A DNA stretch of 64,000 nt from CAVXHQ01 sp963789535 (GCA_963789535.1 CAWBKU010000004.1:558001-622000); one strand, 5' to 3'; shown: positions 8,113-16,691, counted from the stretch's first letter. Notes: generated by a model from the letters alone, not told the origin. Program-made: numbers and translations.

Positions 8113-8228
8113 TTGACTCCCGCCCCGCGCCCGGACTAGACGCCCGCATCCGGCAGGCATCCGCTTACCGGTCCCCCGACCACGGGGGGATCGCCACCCG
8201 TCAGCGCGTTGCGCCCACGGGTGCGCTT

Positions 8229-8257
8229 TTGTTATTCGGCGCCGGGCCTCCTATATC
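8229..8257 (+). promoter_or_regulatory. candidate sigma70 promoter of ffh
   Basis: TTGTTA, a 17-nt spacer and TATATC, ending 27 nt before the ffh start codon. This would be the promoter of the long downstream translation block. Confidence 0.5.
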
Positions 8258-8284
8258 GGGGGCGAACCGCAGGGAGGCCACGCG

Positions 8285-9811
8285 ATGTTCGAGAACCTGT
8301 CGACCCGCCTGTCCGGCGTCTTCGATCGCCTGACCAAGCAGGGCGCGCTGTCGGACGACGACGTCAAGACGGCGCTGCGCGAGGTCCGCGTCGCCCTCCT
8401 CGAGGCGGACGTGTCGCTGCCGGTGGCCCGCGATTTCGTCGCCGCCGTGCAGGAAAAGGCCACCGGACAGTCGGTGACGAAATCGGTCACGCCCGGCCAG
8501 CAGGTCGTCAAGATCGTGCACGACGCGCTGATCGACGTGCTGCGCGGGCCGGACGATCCCGGCGCCCTCAAGATCGACAACCCGCCCGCCCCGATCCTGA
8601 TGGTCGGCCTGCAAGGCTCGGGCAAGACGACGACCACCGCCAAGCTGGCGCGGCGGCTGAAGGAGCGCGAGGGCAAGCGGGTGTTGATGGCCTCGCTCGA
8701 CACCAACCGCCCCGCCGCGATGGAGCAACTCGCCATCCTCGGCGTGCAGATCGGCGTCGATACGCTGGCCATCGTCAAGGGCGAGGATCCGGTCCAGATC
8801 GCCAGACGCGCCAAGACGCAGGCGTCGCTCGGCGGCTACGACGTCTATATCCTCGACACCGCGGGCCGGCTGCACATCGACGAAGACCTCATCGCGCAGG
8901 CCGCCGCCGTCCGCGACGTGGCCCGCCCGCGCGAGACGCTGCTGGTGGTCGACGGCCTCACCGGTCAGGACGCGGTCAACGTCGCCACCGAATTCGACGC
9001 CAAGATCGGCGTCACCGGCGTCGTTCTGACGCGGATGGACGGCGACGGTCGCGGCGGCGCGGCGCTCTCGATGCGCGCCATCACTGGCAAGCCGATCCGC
9101 TTCGTGGGTCTGGGCGAAAAGCTCGACGCCCTCGAGACCTTCGAGCCGGAGCGGATCGCCGGTCGCATCCTCGGGATGGGTGACATCGTCGCCCTCGTCG
9201 AACGCGCGCAGGAAACCATCGAGGCCGAACAGGCCGAACGGATGATGCGCCGCTTCCAGAAGGGGGCGTTCAACATGAACGACCTTCGGATGCAGCTCGA
9301 GCAGATGATGAAGATGGGCGGCATGGAGGGGCTGATGGGCATGATGCCCGGTGCCGCCAAGATGAAGGGCAAGATGGACGAGGCGGGCCTCGACGACAGC
9401 ATCCTGAAACGCCAGATCGCCCTCATCAACTCGATGACCAAGAAGGAACGCGCCAACCCCGACATCCTCGCCGCGTCGCGCAAGAAACGGATCGCGGCGG
9501 GTGCGGGCCTCGAGGTCTCGGACCTCAACAAGCTCGTGAAGCAGCACCGCCAGATGGCCGACATGATGAAACGCATGGGCAAGATGGGCAAGGGCGGCAT
9601 GCTCAAGCAGGCGATGAAGGGCATGTTCGGCAAGGGCGGCGCAGGCGGCGGCATGCCCGACATGAACGACCCCGCCGCGATGGAGGCCGCCGCCAAGGCG
9701 ATGCAGGGCCAGTTACCCCGCGGCATCGGCGGCATGCCGGGCATGGGCGGCGGCCTCGGTGGTTCCGGCGGCCTGCCCCCCGGCCTCTCGGGGTTCGGCA
9801 AGAAGAAATGA
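8285..9811 (+). CDS. ffh: signal recognition particle protein Ffh (SRP54)
   Basis: GTPase that binds SRP RNA and targets nascent membrane proteins to FtsY and the translocon. The protein has 508 residues: N-terminal four-helix bundle, GTPase domain with P-loop GLQGSGKTTTTAK (about 108-120), DTAGR (191-195) and TRMDGDGRGG, and the methionine-rich M domain from about residue 300. The C-terminal tail is rich in Gly and Met (GGMPGMGGGLGGSGG). The stop overlaps the start of the first of four GNAT genes (ATGA). No SRP RNA gene was found nearby. Confidence 0.97.
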   Translation: MFENLSTRLSGVFDRLTKQGALSDDDVKTALREVRVALLEADVSLPVARDFVAAVQEKATGQSVTKSVTPGQQVVKIVHDALIDVLRGPDDPGALKIDNPPAPILMVGLQGSGKTTTTAKLARRLKEREGKRVLMASLDTNRPAAMEQLAILGVQIGVDTLAIVKGEDPVQIARRAKTQASLGGYDVYILDTAGRLHIDEDLIAQAAAVRDVARPRETLLVVDGLTGQDAVNVATEFDAKIGVTGVVLTRMDGDGRGGAALSMRAITGKPIRFVGLGEKLDALETFEPERIAGRILGMGDIVALVERAQETIEAEQAERMMRRFQKGAFNMNDLRMQLEQMMKMGGMEGLMGMMPGAAKMKGKMDEAGLDDSILKRQIALINSMTKKERANPDILAASRKKRIAAGAGLEVSDLNKLVKQHRQMADMMKRMGKMGKGGMLKQAMKGMFGKGGAGGGMPDMNDPAAMEAAAKAMQGQLPRGIGGMPGMGGGLGGSGGLPPGLSGFGKKK

Positions 9812-10350
9812 CCACGACGATCACCATCCCGACCCTGCACACCACGCGGCTGGTCCTGCGTGCGCCGCGTATGTCGGATTTCGAGGCCTATGCCGCCTTT
9901 CGCGGCTCGCCCCGTGCCGTTTTCCTCGGCGGCCCCTATGACCGGGCGACCGCGTTCGAGCAATTGTCGTCGATCATCGGCGGCTGGCACCTTCGCGGGT
10001 ATGGACGCTGGATGGTGGCGGACGCCGACACCGACGCGCCACTCGGCATCGTCGGGCTGTTCTTTCCCGAGGACTGGCCCGAGCCCGAGATCTCGTGGTC
10101 GCTGTTCGAGGGGGCAGAGGGTCGCGGTATCGCACACGAGGCGGCACTCGCCGCCCGCGACCATGCCTATGGCACGCTGGGCTGGACAACCGCGATCAGC
10201 ATGATCGATCCCGCCAATACCCGGTCTGCCGCGCTTGGCCGACGGATGGGTGCGCTTCCGGTCGGGCAGTTCGACCACCCCGAATACGGCATGATGAGCG
10301 TATGGCGTCACCCTGCCCCGGCAACGCTCCGATCGGCGGGGCCGACATGA
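9808..10350 (+). CDS. GNAT acetyltransferase, copy 1 of 4
   Basis: RimJ/RimL-type N-acetyltransferase of 180 residues, beginning with the typical TTRLVLRAPRMSDFEAYAAF. The acetyl-CoA binding region is EGRGIAHEAALAARDHAYG-like (about residues 107-125), followed by ANTRSAALGRRMGA. It overlaps ffh by 4 nt at its start and copy 2 by 4 nt at its end. The substrate is unknown; the context with ribosome and SRP genes makes protein N-terminal or ribosomal acetylation possible, but this is only inference. Confidence 0.85.
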   Translation: MTTTITIPTLHTTRLVLRAPRMSDFEAYAAFRGSPRAVFLGGPYDRATAFEQLSSIIGGWHLRGYGRWMVADADTDAPLGIVGLFFPEDWPEPEISWSLFEGAEGRGIAHEAALAARDHAYGTLGWTTAISMIDPANTRSAALGRRMGALPVGQFDHPEYGMMSVWRHPAPATLRSAGPT

Positions 10351-10889
10351 CCCTGATTTCCACCCTGAATACCGAACGTCTGCGGCTGGTCCTGCCCGCC
10401 GAGCGTCACGTGCCTGCCCATGCCGCATGGTGCGCTTCGGCACGCGCCGATGCGCGCGGCTGGAAACAGCCTGCCCATCTCGCGTGGAGAGAGTTCGCGG
10501 CGGTCGCAGGACACCATGCGCTGAAAGGCTGGGGTCCATATGTGGCGGAATTGCGAGACGATGAAACCGGCACCGGAATTGGACTTTTCGGACTCTGGCA
10601 GCCCCCCGCGGTGCCCGAAATCGAGTTGAAATGGACGATCTGGAACAAGGATCACGAAGGCAAGGGCCTCGCCCTCGAGGCGGTGCGCGCCGTCCGCGAC
10701 CATGCGCGGCGGGTGCAGGGCGTCGACGCGCCGGTCAGCTACATCCATGCCCCGAACCCGCGATCCGAGGCGCTTGCCCGGCGTCTGGGCGCCGTGCGCG
10801 ACGGCGACTGGACCACGCCCACCGGCAAGATCGTCGGACGCTGGCGCCATCCCGCGTCCGGAACGCTCGAAACGGCGGGTGCGGCATGA
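10347..10889 (+). CDS. GNAT acetyltransferase, copy 2 of 4
   Basis: 180 residues. It keeps the family start (LNTERLRLVLPAERHV), the central beta strands and the NPRSEALARRLGAV segment, but its acetyl-CoA loop is GKGLALEAVRAVRDHAR and the middle differs clearly from copies 1 and 3, so it is an old paralogue. ATGA overlaps at both ends suggest translation coupled to its neighbours. The substrate is not known. The start was fixed by the overlap and alignment with the other copies; the longer upstream frame lies within copy 1. Confidence 0.82.
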   Translation: MTLISTLNTERLRLVLPAERHVPAHAAWCASARADARGWKQPAHLAWREFAAVAGHHALKGWGPYVAELRDDETGTGIGLFGLWQPPAVPEIELKWTIWNKDHEGKGLALEAVRAVRDHARRVQGVDAPVSYIHAPNPRSEALARRLGAVRDGDWTTPTGKIVGRWRHPASGTLETAGAA

Positions 10890-11404
10890 ACCTGATCCCG
10901 ACCCTCGTCACCGAGCGCCTGACGCTCGGCATGCCCGACGACCGCACCTTCGACGCCTGGGCCGCGTTCTGCGCCACCGACCGTGCGAAGTACTTCGGCG
11001 GCCCGACATCGCCTGCCGAGGCATGGCGCGCGATGGCATTCACGCTCGGCCACTGGGTGCTCAGGGGGTACGGCAACTTCTGGGTCCGCGAAACCGCGAC
11101 CGGCACGCCCGTGGGCCGGATCGGCCTCTACGACCCGCACGGCTGGCCCGAACCGGAACTGGCCTATGCGATCTATGCCGAATTCGAGGGCACCGGCATG
11201 GCCTTCGAGGCCGCGACCCGCGTGCGACAGTGGGCCTATGCCGACCTCGGCATGACCACGCTGGTCAGCCTCATCGCCCCGGAAAACACCGCATCGCAGA
11301 AACTGGCCGCCCGGCTGGGGGCGAGGTTCGAGGCCGACAGCCGCTATCCCGATGGCGAGGCCTGCCAGATCTGGCGCCACCCTGGCCCCGGGGCGCACCC
11401 ATGA
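10886..11404 (+). CDS. GNAT acetyltransferase, copy 3 of 4
   Basis: 172 residues; closest in layout to copy 1 (shared WVLRGYGNFWV / WHLRGYGRWMV and GWPEPELAYAIY / DWPEPEISWSLF). The cofactor loop is GTGMAFEAATRVRQWAY and the C-terminal part has NTASQKLAARLGARF. It overlaps copies 2 and 4 by 4 nt each. The function is presumably acetylation of a small molecule or protein N-terminus; there is no specific evidence for either. Confidence 0.84.
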   Translation: MNLIPTLVTERLTLGMPDDRTFDAWAAFCATDRAKYFGGPTSPAEAWRAMAFTLGHWVLRGYGNFWVRETATGTPVGRIGLYDPHGWPEPELAYAIYAEFEGTGMAFEAATRVRQWAYADLGMTTLVSLIAPENTASQKLAARLGARFEADSRYPDGEACQIWRHPGPGAHP

Positions 11405-11982
11405 CCGCCCCCTGGCAAACTCCACCCGCCGGCCGCGCCGCCGACCGTGCCGCTGCCCTCGTCGCCCTGATCCCGCGGATCGAGACCGAGCGGCTGATCC
11501 TGCGCGCCCCCACCCTCGCCGAGGGTGAGGCCTATGCCGCGATCTACACCTCGGACCGCTGGCTGCACGACGAACGGCCCGACGCCCACGAGGCCTGGCT
11601 CGACTTCAACTTCGTCGTGGCAAGCTGGCTCTTGCGCGGCTATGGCGCCTTTGCCATCGAGGATCGCGCGACCGGCGCGCTCCTCGGATTCGTCATGCTC
11701 GACCACGAGTTCTCGGACCCCGAGCCCGAGATCGGCTGGGCGCTCACCGCCGAAGCGACAGGCCGGGGGATCGCCACCGAGGCGGCACGCGCCGCGCTGG
11801 GATACGCGACAAGCATCGGCCTTGCGCCCGTGGCCTACGTCTGGGACCGCAATGCAGGCTCTGCCGCCGTGGCCACCCGTCTGGGCGGCGTTCGCGACGC
11901 CGCCGCCGAGGCGACGCTTGGTCCCGACATGATGGTCTGGCGGTTCCCCACCCCGACCTTTCGAGAGGGAACTTCGCCATGA
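11401..11982 (+). CDS. GNAT acetyltransferase, copy 4 of 4
   Basis: 193 residues, with about 20 extra residues before the family start (IPRIETERLILRAPTLAEGE). Shared elements are WLLRGYGAFAI, PEPEIGWALTAEATGRGIATEAARAALGYA (cofactor loop) and NAGSAAVATRLGGV. It overlaps copy 3 and the chorismate mutase gene by 4 nt each. Like the other copies it is a predicted cytoplasmic acetyltransferase of unknown substrate. Confidence 0.84.
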   Translation: MTAPWQTPPAGRAADRAAALVALIPRIETERLILRAPTLAEGEAYAAIYTSDRWLHDERPDAHEAWLDFNFVVASWLLRGYGAFAIEDRATGALLGFVMLDHEFSDPEPEIGWALTAEATGRGIATEAARAALGYATSIGLAPVAYVWDRNAGSAAVATRLGGVRDAAAEATLGPDMMVWRFPTPTFREGTSP

Positions 11983-12287
11983 CCGACGCCGTGACCGACG
12001 CCGTCACCCGCGCCGCCGCCCTCCTCAGGGGCCACCGCGAGAGCATCGACCGCCTCGACGCGATCCTCGTCTACACGCTGGCCGAGCGGTTCAAGCACAC
12101 GCAGGCGGTCGGCGCGCTCAAGGCCGAGCACGCCCTGCCGCCCTCGGACCCGACGCGCGAGGCCGCACAGATCGCGCGCCTCACCGAACTTGCGACCGAG
12201 GCCGACCTCGACCCCGAATTCGCCACGAAATTCCTGGCCTTCATCATCCAGGAAGTCATCAAGCACCACGAACAACACCACAGTTGA
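11979..12287 (+). CDS. chorismate mutase, AroQ type
   Basis: A 102-residue all-helical enzyme that converts chorismate to prephenate for Phe/Tyr synthesis. Visible AroQ features are the first helix with RESIDRLDAILVYTLAERFKH, containing the conserved Arg, Asp and Lys, and the C-terminal helix ending in HHEQHH. It stands alone, not fused to prephenate dehydratase. It overlaps the fourth GNAT gene by 4 nt and lies 44 nt upstream of rpsP, a gene order I associate with Rhodobacterales. Confidence 0.88.
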   Translation: MTDAVTDAVTRAAALLRGHRESIDRLDAILVYTLAERFKHTQAVGALKAEHALPPSDPTREAAQIARLTELATEADLDPEFATKFLAFIIQEVIKHHEQHHS

Positions 12288-12331
12288 CCCGGGGCCACGC
12301 CCCGACACGCCATTCATCAGGAGAACACCAA

Positions 12332-12745
12332 ATGGCCATGAAAATCCGTCTCGCCCGTGGCGGCAGCAAGAAGCGCCCGTCCTATTCCATCGTCGCCGCC
12401 GACAGCCGGATGCCGCGCGACGGCCGCTTCATCGAAAAGCTGGGCACCTATAACCCGCTCCTGCCGAAGGACAGCGAGGATCGCGTCAAGATGAACGTCG
12501 AGCGGATCCAGGACTGGATCTCCAAAGGCGCTCAGCCCACCGACCGCGTCGCCCGGATGCTCGAGGCCGCCGGCGTGACCCCGAAGAAGGATCGCGCCAA
12601 CCTCAAGAAGGGCGAGCCCGGCAAGGCCGCCAAGGAGCGCGCCGAGAAGAAGGCCGCCCGCGAGGCGATGCCGATCGAAGAGCCGGCCCCCGTGGTCGAG
12701 GAGGTGGCCGAGGAGGCCCCCGCAGAGGCCGAAGCGAAAGAGTGA
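12332..12745 (+). CDS. rpsP: 30S ribosomal protein S16
   Basis: 137 residues. The core (MAMKIRLARGGSKKRPSYSI to about residue 85) matches S16, which binds 16S rRNA in the body of the 30S subunit. The C-terminal 50 residues form a Lys/Ala/Glu-rich extension (KAAKERAEKKAAREAMPIEE and a Glu/Ala tail), common in alphaproteobacterial S16. The ribosome binding site CAGGAGA lies 7 nt before the ATG at 12332. It is followed by rimM after 56 nt. Confidence 0.97.
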   Translation: MAMKIRLARGGSKKRPSYSIVAADSRMPRDGRFIEKLGTYNPLLPKDSEDRVKMNVERIQDWISKGAQPTDRVARMLEAAGVTPKKDRANLKKGEPGKAAKERAEKKAAREAMPIEEPAPVVEEVAEEAPAEAEAKE

Positions 12746-12801
12746 CCCGACCCGGCGGGGCCGCAGCACGCGGCCCCGCCCCCGACAGAGGGACGCCGCG
12801 C

Positions 12802-13314
12802 ATGTCCGATCCCCATGACACCATCGTCGTCGGCCGCCTCGGCGGCGCCTTCGGCGTGCACGGCGAGGTGCGCCTGAAGTCGTTCTGCGCCGACCCCGCC
12901 GCCATCGCCGACTATACCCCGCTCACGACGGCGGATGGCCGCGCGATCGCCACCATCGTCCTGACCGGCCAGCTTACCAACGGCCTGACCGCCCGCATCG
13001 ACGGCGTCAGTACCAAGGAACAGGCCGATGCGCTCAAGGGCGTCGACCTGCATGCGCTGCGCAGCCGTCTCCCCTCCCTGCCCGACGACGAATACTACCA
13101 CGCCGATCTGATCGGCCTGACCGTCTTCGACACCGGCGGTACCGCCCTCGGCACCGTCAGGGCGGTCGAGAACCACGGCGCCGGCGACCTGCTCGAGATC
13201 GCCGCGCCGGGCCTCAAGGATACCGTCCTGCTGCCCTTCACGCTCGCCTGCGTGCCCACCGTCGACCTCGCCGCGGGCCGTATCATCGCGGACCCACCCG
13301 ACGGACTTTTCTAG
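12802..13314 (+). CDS. rimM: 16S rRNA processing protein RimM
   Basis: 170-residue 30S maturation factor that binds S19 and assists 16S rRNA processing. The N-terminal beta-barrel begins IVVGRLGGAFGVHGEVRLKS and the C-terminal PRC-barrel includes DEYYHADLIGLTVFD and the end ADPPDGLF. It normally sits between rpsP and trmD; here two sulfotransferase-like genes separate it from trmD. The long open frame upstream of 12802 reads through the rpsP-rimM spacer and was not used. Confidence 0.95.
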   Translation: MSDPHDTIVVGRLGGAFGVHGEVRLKSFCADPAAIADYTPLTTADGRAIATIVLTGQLTNGLTARIDGVSTKEQADALKGVDLHALRSRLPSLPDDEYYHADLIGLTVFDTGGTALGTVRAVENHGAGDLLEIAAPGLKDTVLLPFTLACVPTVDLAAGRIIADPPDGLF

Positions 13315-13395
13315 CGTCCCGCCCCCGGCCGCCTTGCCAAACGGCCCGGCGTCTTGCGACGGTGGCACAGCGCCCGCACCCACTGGACCGCCCCG

Positions 13396-14256
13396 ATGCC
13401 CCGCCAACGCCGCATCCTGCTGCACCCCGGCTTTCACCGCACCGGCACCGCCTCGGTCGCGGCCTTCCTCGATGCCAACCGGGCCGACCTCGCCCCGCAT
13501 CTGGGGCTGCTGTTGCCCCCCGACCTGACGGCGGCGACCGATCTGACCCGACGCTTCTCCGCCGACCTGAACCCCCTCCGCCTCGCCGATCTGGTCGAGA
13601 CGATGGACGACATCCTCGCCGCGCACGGCCTGCACCCGATCCTGAACGACACCCGCGACATGGTGATCTCGGCGCCCGACCTCGGGGGTCTGATGCCCGG
13701 CGCGCCGGGTGTGACCAGCTACGGGGCTGTCCCGATCGCCACCGCCTATCTGGCGGGCTATCTCACCGAACGGTTCCCGCGGGCCGAGGTGGTCGTCGTC
13801 TTCACCACCCGCGGCCCGCGCGACTGGCTCCAGAGCGTGTGGCGTGCCAGCCTCGCCGCACAGCGCCTGAAACAGGACTGGACCACCTTCAGCGCGGCCC
13901 TCGCGCGGGCCGCCAACCTCGACCATGCGATCCTGAACGCCGCCCACGCCATCGACCCGGTCGCCGCCTATACCCTGCCGCTGCACGAGGCGGCGCTGCA
14001 CCCGCAGGGGCCGGGCGGCGCCCTGCTCGAACTGATCGACCTGCCCGCCCCCCTGCGCGCGGCCCTGCGCCCCGTCCCCGCCACCGGACGCGGCCCCTCG
14101 CCCGACCTTGCGGCGACCCTGCTGGAACTGAACCTCTCTGACCTCCCCAAGAAGCTGCTTGCCGAAGAAAAGCAGCTTCTGACGCAGGCGGAACGCACCC
14201 GGGCGCCCGACGCGGCGGCACCGGCCCCCGCCGTTCCCCGCGCTGCCGGAGGATAG
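13396..14256 (+). CDS. sulfotransferase-like protein, copy 1
   Basis: 286 residues. The N-terminal HPGFHRTGTASVAAFL resembles the phosphosulfate-binding loop of sulfotransferases (usual form H-x-G-x-x-K-T-G-T-T-S), with Arg in place of the usual Lys. A later segment VVVVFTTRGPRDWLQSVWRA corresponds to the second PAPS-binding region with Arg and Ser. The start at 13396 places the loop at the N-terminus; an upstream ATG (13354) is possible. The C-terminal tail is Ala/Pro-rich. It forms a tandem pair with the next gene, 4 nt away. Activity is uncertain because of the Lys to Arg change. Confidence 0.7.
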   Translation: MPRQRRILLHPGFHRTGTASVAAFLDANRADLAPHLGLLLPPDLTAATDLTRRFSADLNPLRLADLVETMDDILAAHGLHPILNDTRDMVISAPDLGGLMPGAPGVTSYGAVPIATAYLAGYLTERFPRAEVVVVFTTRGPRDWLQSVWRASLAAQRLKQDWTTFSAALARAANLDHAILNAAHAIDPVAAYTLPLHEAALHPQGPGGALLELIDLPAPLRAALRPVPATGRGPSPDLAATLLELNLSDLPKKLLAEEKQLLTQAERTRAPDAAAPAPAVPRAAGG

Positions 14257-14260
14257 GCCG

Positions 14261-15052
14261 GTGCCGTCCCGGCGCATCGTCGTCCACGCTGGGTTTCACA
14301 AGACCGGGACCACGACGACGCAGGCCACGCTGATGCAGAACGGCCCGCTGATCTGGCCCACCCACGCTATCGTCCTGCCGGGCCGCCTGACCGACGTGCT
14401 GCGGATGGCGACGCTCCATTCGACGATGCGCGACACGCTCACCCTGTCGGAATTCGGCCACCGGATGGCGGCGTTCCTCGCCACGCTCGACCTTGGCGCG
14501 CGGCGCGGCCTCGTCATCTCGGCCGAGAACCTGTGCGGCCTGATCCCCGGGCGCAGACAGGTGACGGGCTATGACGCCGCACCCGCTCTGCTCGCGGCGA
14601 CGGCGCGGGCGCTCGGCGACACGTTCGGCGACATCGACCTGCACGTCGTGCTGACCCTGCGCGATGCGTCCGGCTGGCTGCGGAGCAGCTATTGGCAGAA
14701 CCTGCGCTCCTCGCGCCTGACCGAGGATTTTGCGGTCTATGCCGCGCGCCTCGGGCAGACCGTCGATCTGCCCGCCACCATTGTGGCAATCCGTTCCGCC
14801 CTGCCCGACGCCACCGTTCACAGCGCCCCGATCGAGGCCCTGCGCGACGCCCCGCTCGGCCCGGCCACGCCGGTCGTCGACGCCATGGACCTGCCTGCCG
14901 CCGCCCGCGCCGCCCTGCGCCCCGCCGCCCCGCACAACGCCGCCCCGGACACGGCCACCATCTCCGAGGTGCTGGCCCTGAACCGCGGCCCCCTTTCGGA
15001 CGAGGTCTGCCGCCGCGCCAAGGCCGACCTGCTCGGCCTCGATAACGTCTGA
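14261..15052 (+). CDS. sulfotransferase-like protein, copy 2
   Basis: 263 residues with GTG start. The N-terminal IVVHAGFHKTGTTTTQATL is an intact PAPS-type P-loop and LHVVLTLRDASGWLRSSYWQ is the second phosphate-binding element. Overall layout matches copy 1 (ISAENLCGLIPGR parallels ISAPDLGGLMPGA), so the two genes arose by duplication. The acceptor substrate is unknown. The pair sits between rimM and trmD, an unusual place for a sulfotransferase, and is followed by two short hairpins. Confidence 0.75.
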   Translation: MPSRRIVVHAGFHKTGTTTTQATLMQNGPLIWPTHAIVLPGRLTDVLRMATLHSTMRDTLTLSEFGHRMAAFLATLDLGARRGLVISAENLCGLIPGRRQVTGYDAAPALLAATARALGDTFGDIDLHVVLTLRDASGWLRSSYWQNLRSSRLTEDFAVYAARLGQTVDLPATIVAIRSALPDATVHSAPIEALRDAPLGPATPVVDAMDLPAAARAALRPAAPHNAAPDTATISEVLALNRGPLSDEVCRRAKADLLGLDNV

Positions 15053-15061
15053 CCCCGACAC

Positions 15062-15107
15062 CGATTTCCTACAAAGAAATCGACCCCGAAATCTCTCAAA
15101 GATTTCG
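15062..15107. repeat. two tandem short hairpin repeats
   Basis: Two 21-nt palindromic units whose starts are 25 nt apart: arms CGATTTC / GAAATCG (15062-15082) and CGAAATC / GATTTCG (15087-15107), each with a 7-nt centre ending in CAAA. They begin 10 nt after the second sulfotransferase-like gene. Related units occur near 16.9, 44.75 and 52.7 kb. Confidence 0.75.
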
Positions 15108-15182
15108 CCCCGCCCCGCCGCATTGTCGCGCCCCGCCACATCGCTATGATGCCACCTCCCGACCGCCACCCAAGGCCAGCCC

Positions 15183-16019
15183 ATGCCCGCCGAAGAGATC
15201 CCGCCGCGCGCCCGCGCGATCGGCCGCAAGTCGATCCGCCCGACCGCGCAGCCGCGCGACCTGATGGACGAGGCCCCGGTCCTCGCGCAGGCCTGGATGG
15301 CGCAGGTCATCACGCTTCTGCCCCACGCCTTTCCCGGTGTCCTGGGCGAGAGCCTGACCGGCAAGGCGCTGCACGACGGCCTCTGGCAACTGCACGCCCA
15401 CGATCTGCGCACCCATGGCGAGGGCCGCCACCGCAACGTCGACGACACCCCCGCAGGCGGCGGCGCCGGCATGGTGCTCCGCCCCGACATCGTGGCCTCC
15501 GCCCTCACCGCCGCCCGCACCCTCGCCCGGGGCCGCACGCCGATGCTCTACCTCTCCCCCCGCGGCCGCCCGTTCACCCAAGGCATGGCGCAGATGCTCG
15601 CGGGCTGTGACGGCGTGATCCTGCTCTGCGGCCGGTTCGAGGGGGTGGACGAGCGCGTCATCGACCATTTCGGCCTGATCGAGGTCTCGATGGGCGACTA
15701 TGTCCTGACGGGGGGAGAGATCGCCGCTCAGGCCTTGATCGACGCCACGGTCCGCCTTATACCCCGCGTGCTCGGGAATCAGGCTTCCACCGAAGAGGAG
15801 TCGTTTTCCCGCGGACTGCTGGAACACCCCCAGTATACGAAACCCGCCCTCTGGGAGGGGCATGAAATCCCCGCCGTTCTTCGCGGCGGAAACCATGCCC
15901 TGATCGCGGAGTGGCGGCAAAGCCAGGCCGAAAGGCTGACGAAGGACCGACGACCTGACCTCTGGCGGGCATATCGTGCGCAGCACGGCATGGACCCGGA
16001 CGAAGACCGAGAGCTCTGA
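15183..16019 (+). CDS. trmD: tRNA (guanine-N1)-methyltransferase
   Basis: Enzyme that methylates G37 of tRNAs to prevent +1 frameshifting; 278 residues. The SPOUT fold knot is seen in LLCGRFEGVDERVIDHF and LIEVSMGDYVLTGGE, the latter binding S-adenosylmethionine. The catalytic core starts at about residue 40 (QVITLLPHAFPGVLGESLTG); the preceding 40 residues form an N-terminal extension that I associate with Rhodobacterales TrmD. It is followed by rplS. Confidence 0.95.
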   Translation: MPAEEIPPRARAIGRKSIRPTAQPRDLMDEAPVLAQAWMAQVITLLPHAFPGVLGESLTGKALHDGLWQLHAHDLRTHGEGRHRNVDDTPAGGGAGMVLRPDIVASALTAARTLARGRTPMLYLSPRGRPFTQGMAQMLAGCDGVILLCGRFEGVDERVIDHFGLIEVSMGDYVLTGGEIAAQALIDATVRLIPRVLGNQASTEEESFSRGLLEHPQYTKPALWEGHEIPAVLRGGNHALIAEWRQSQAERLTKDRRPDLWRAYRAQHGMDPDEDREL

Positions 16020-16069
16020 GGACGCGCAATCATCCGCGGGCCAAACCGCGCGAACATAGGAGAGATCGG

Positions 16070-16450
16070 ATGAACCTGATCGCAGAACTCGAGGCCGAAC
16101 AGATCGCCTCACTGGGCAAGACCATCCCGGACTTCAAGGCCGGCGACACGCTGCGCGTCGGCTACAAGGTCACGGAAGGCACCCGCAGCCGGGTCCAGAA
16201 CTACGAAGGCGTCTGCATCGCCCGCAAGAACGGCCACGGCATCGCCGGCTCGTTCACGGTGCGCAAGATTTCCTTCGGCGAGGGCGTCGAGCGCGTCTTC
16301 CCGCTCTATTCGACCAACATCGAGACGATCGAGGTCGTCCGCCGCGGCCGCGTCCGCCGCGCCAAGCTCTATTACCTGCGCGACCGTCGCGGCAAATCCG
16401 CCCGGATCAAAGAGGTCACGAACTACAAGCCGAAGGGAGCCGAAGCATGA
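16070..16450 (+). CDS. rplS: 50S ribosomal protein L19
   Basis: 126-residue L19, located at the 30S-50S interface. Recognisable segments are FKAGDTLRVGYKVTEGTRSR, NYEGVCIARKNGHGIAGSFT and the C-terminal RGRVRRAKLYYLRDRRGKSA. GGAGAGATCGG before the ATG provides the ribosome binding site. It overlaps rpmE by 4 nt. Confidence 0.97.
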   Translation: MNLIAELEAEQIASLGKTIPDFKAGDTLRVGYKVTEGTRSRVQNYEGVCIARKNGHGIAGSFTVRKISFGEGVERVFPLYSTNIETIEVVRRGRVRRAKLYYLRDRRGKSARIKEVTNYKPKGAEA

Positions 16451-16668
16451 AGGCCGACATCCATCCCGACTATCATCTGATCGACGTCAAGCTGACCGAC
16501 GGCACGATGTACCAGATGAAGAGCACCTGGGGAAAGGAGGGCGACACGCTGACCCTCGACATCGACCCCACCGTGCATCCCGCCTGGACGGGCGGCTCCT
16601 CGCGCCTGCTCGACACCGGCGGCCGCGTGTCGAAGTTCAAGAACAAGTATGCGGGCCTCGGTTTCTGA
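16447..16668 (+). CDS. rpmE: 50S ribosomal protein L31
   Basis: 73-residue L31 (MKADIHPDYHLIDVKLTDGT to SKFKNKYAGLGF). It lacks the CxxC zinc motif, so it is the C-minus form that needs no zinc. It is coupled to rplS by an ATGA overlap and is the last gene of the translation block, followed by a strong terminator. Confidence 0.96.
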   Translation: MKADIHPDYHLIDVKLTDGTMYQMKSTWGKEGDTLTLDIDPTVHPAWTGGSSRLLDTGGRVSKFKNKYAGLGF

Positions 16669-16691
16669 ACCGCTCCCGATACGACGATCCC

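Noticed and set aside
8113..8228. Spacer before ffh examined for an SRP RNA gene
   Set aside because: No conserved SRP helix 8 tetraloop or symmetric internal loops were found.
9600..9800. Gly/Met repeats near the end of ffh as a possible tandem repeat element
   Set aside because: The Met- and Gly-rich tail is normal for the M domain and C-terminus of alphaproteobacterial Ffh.
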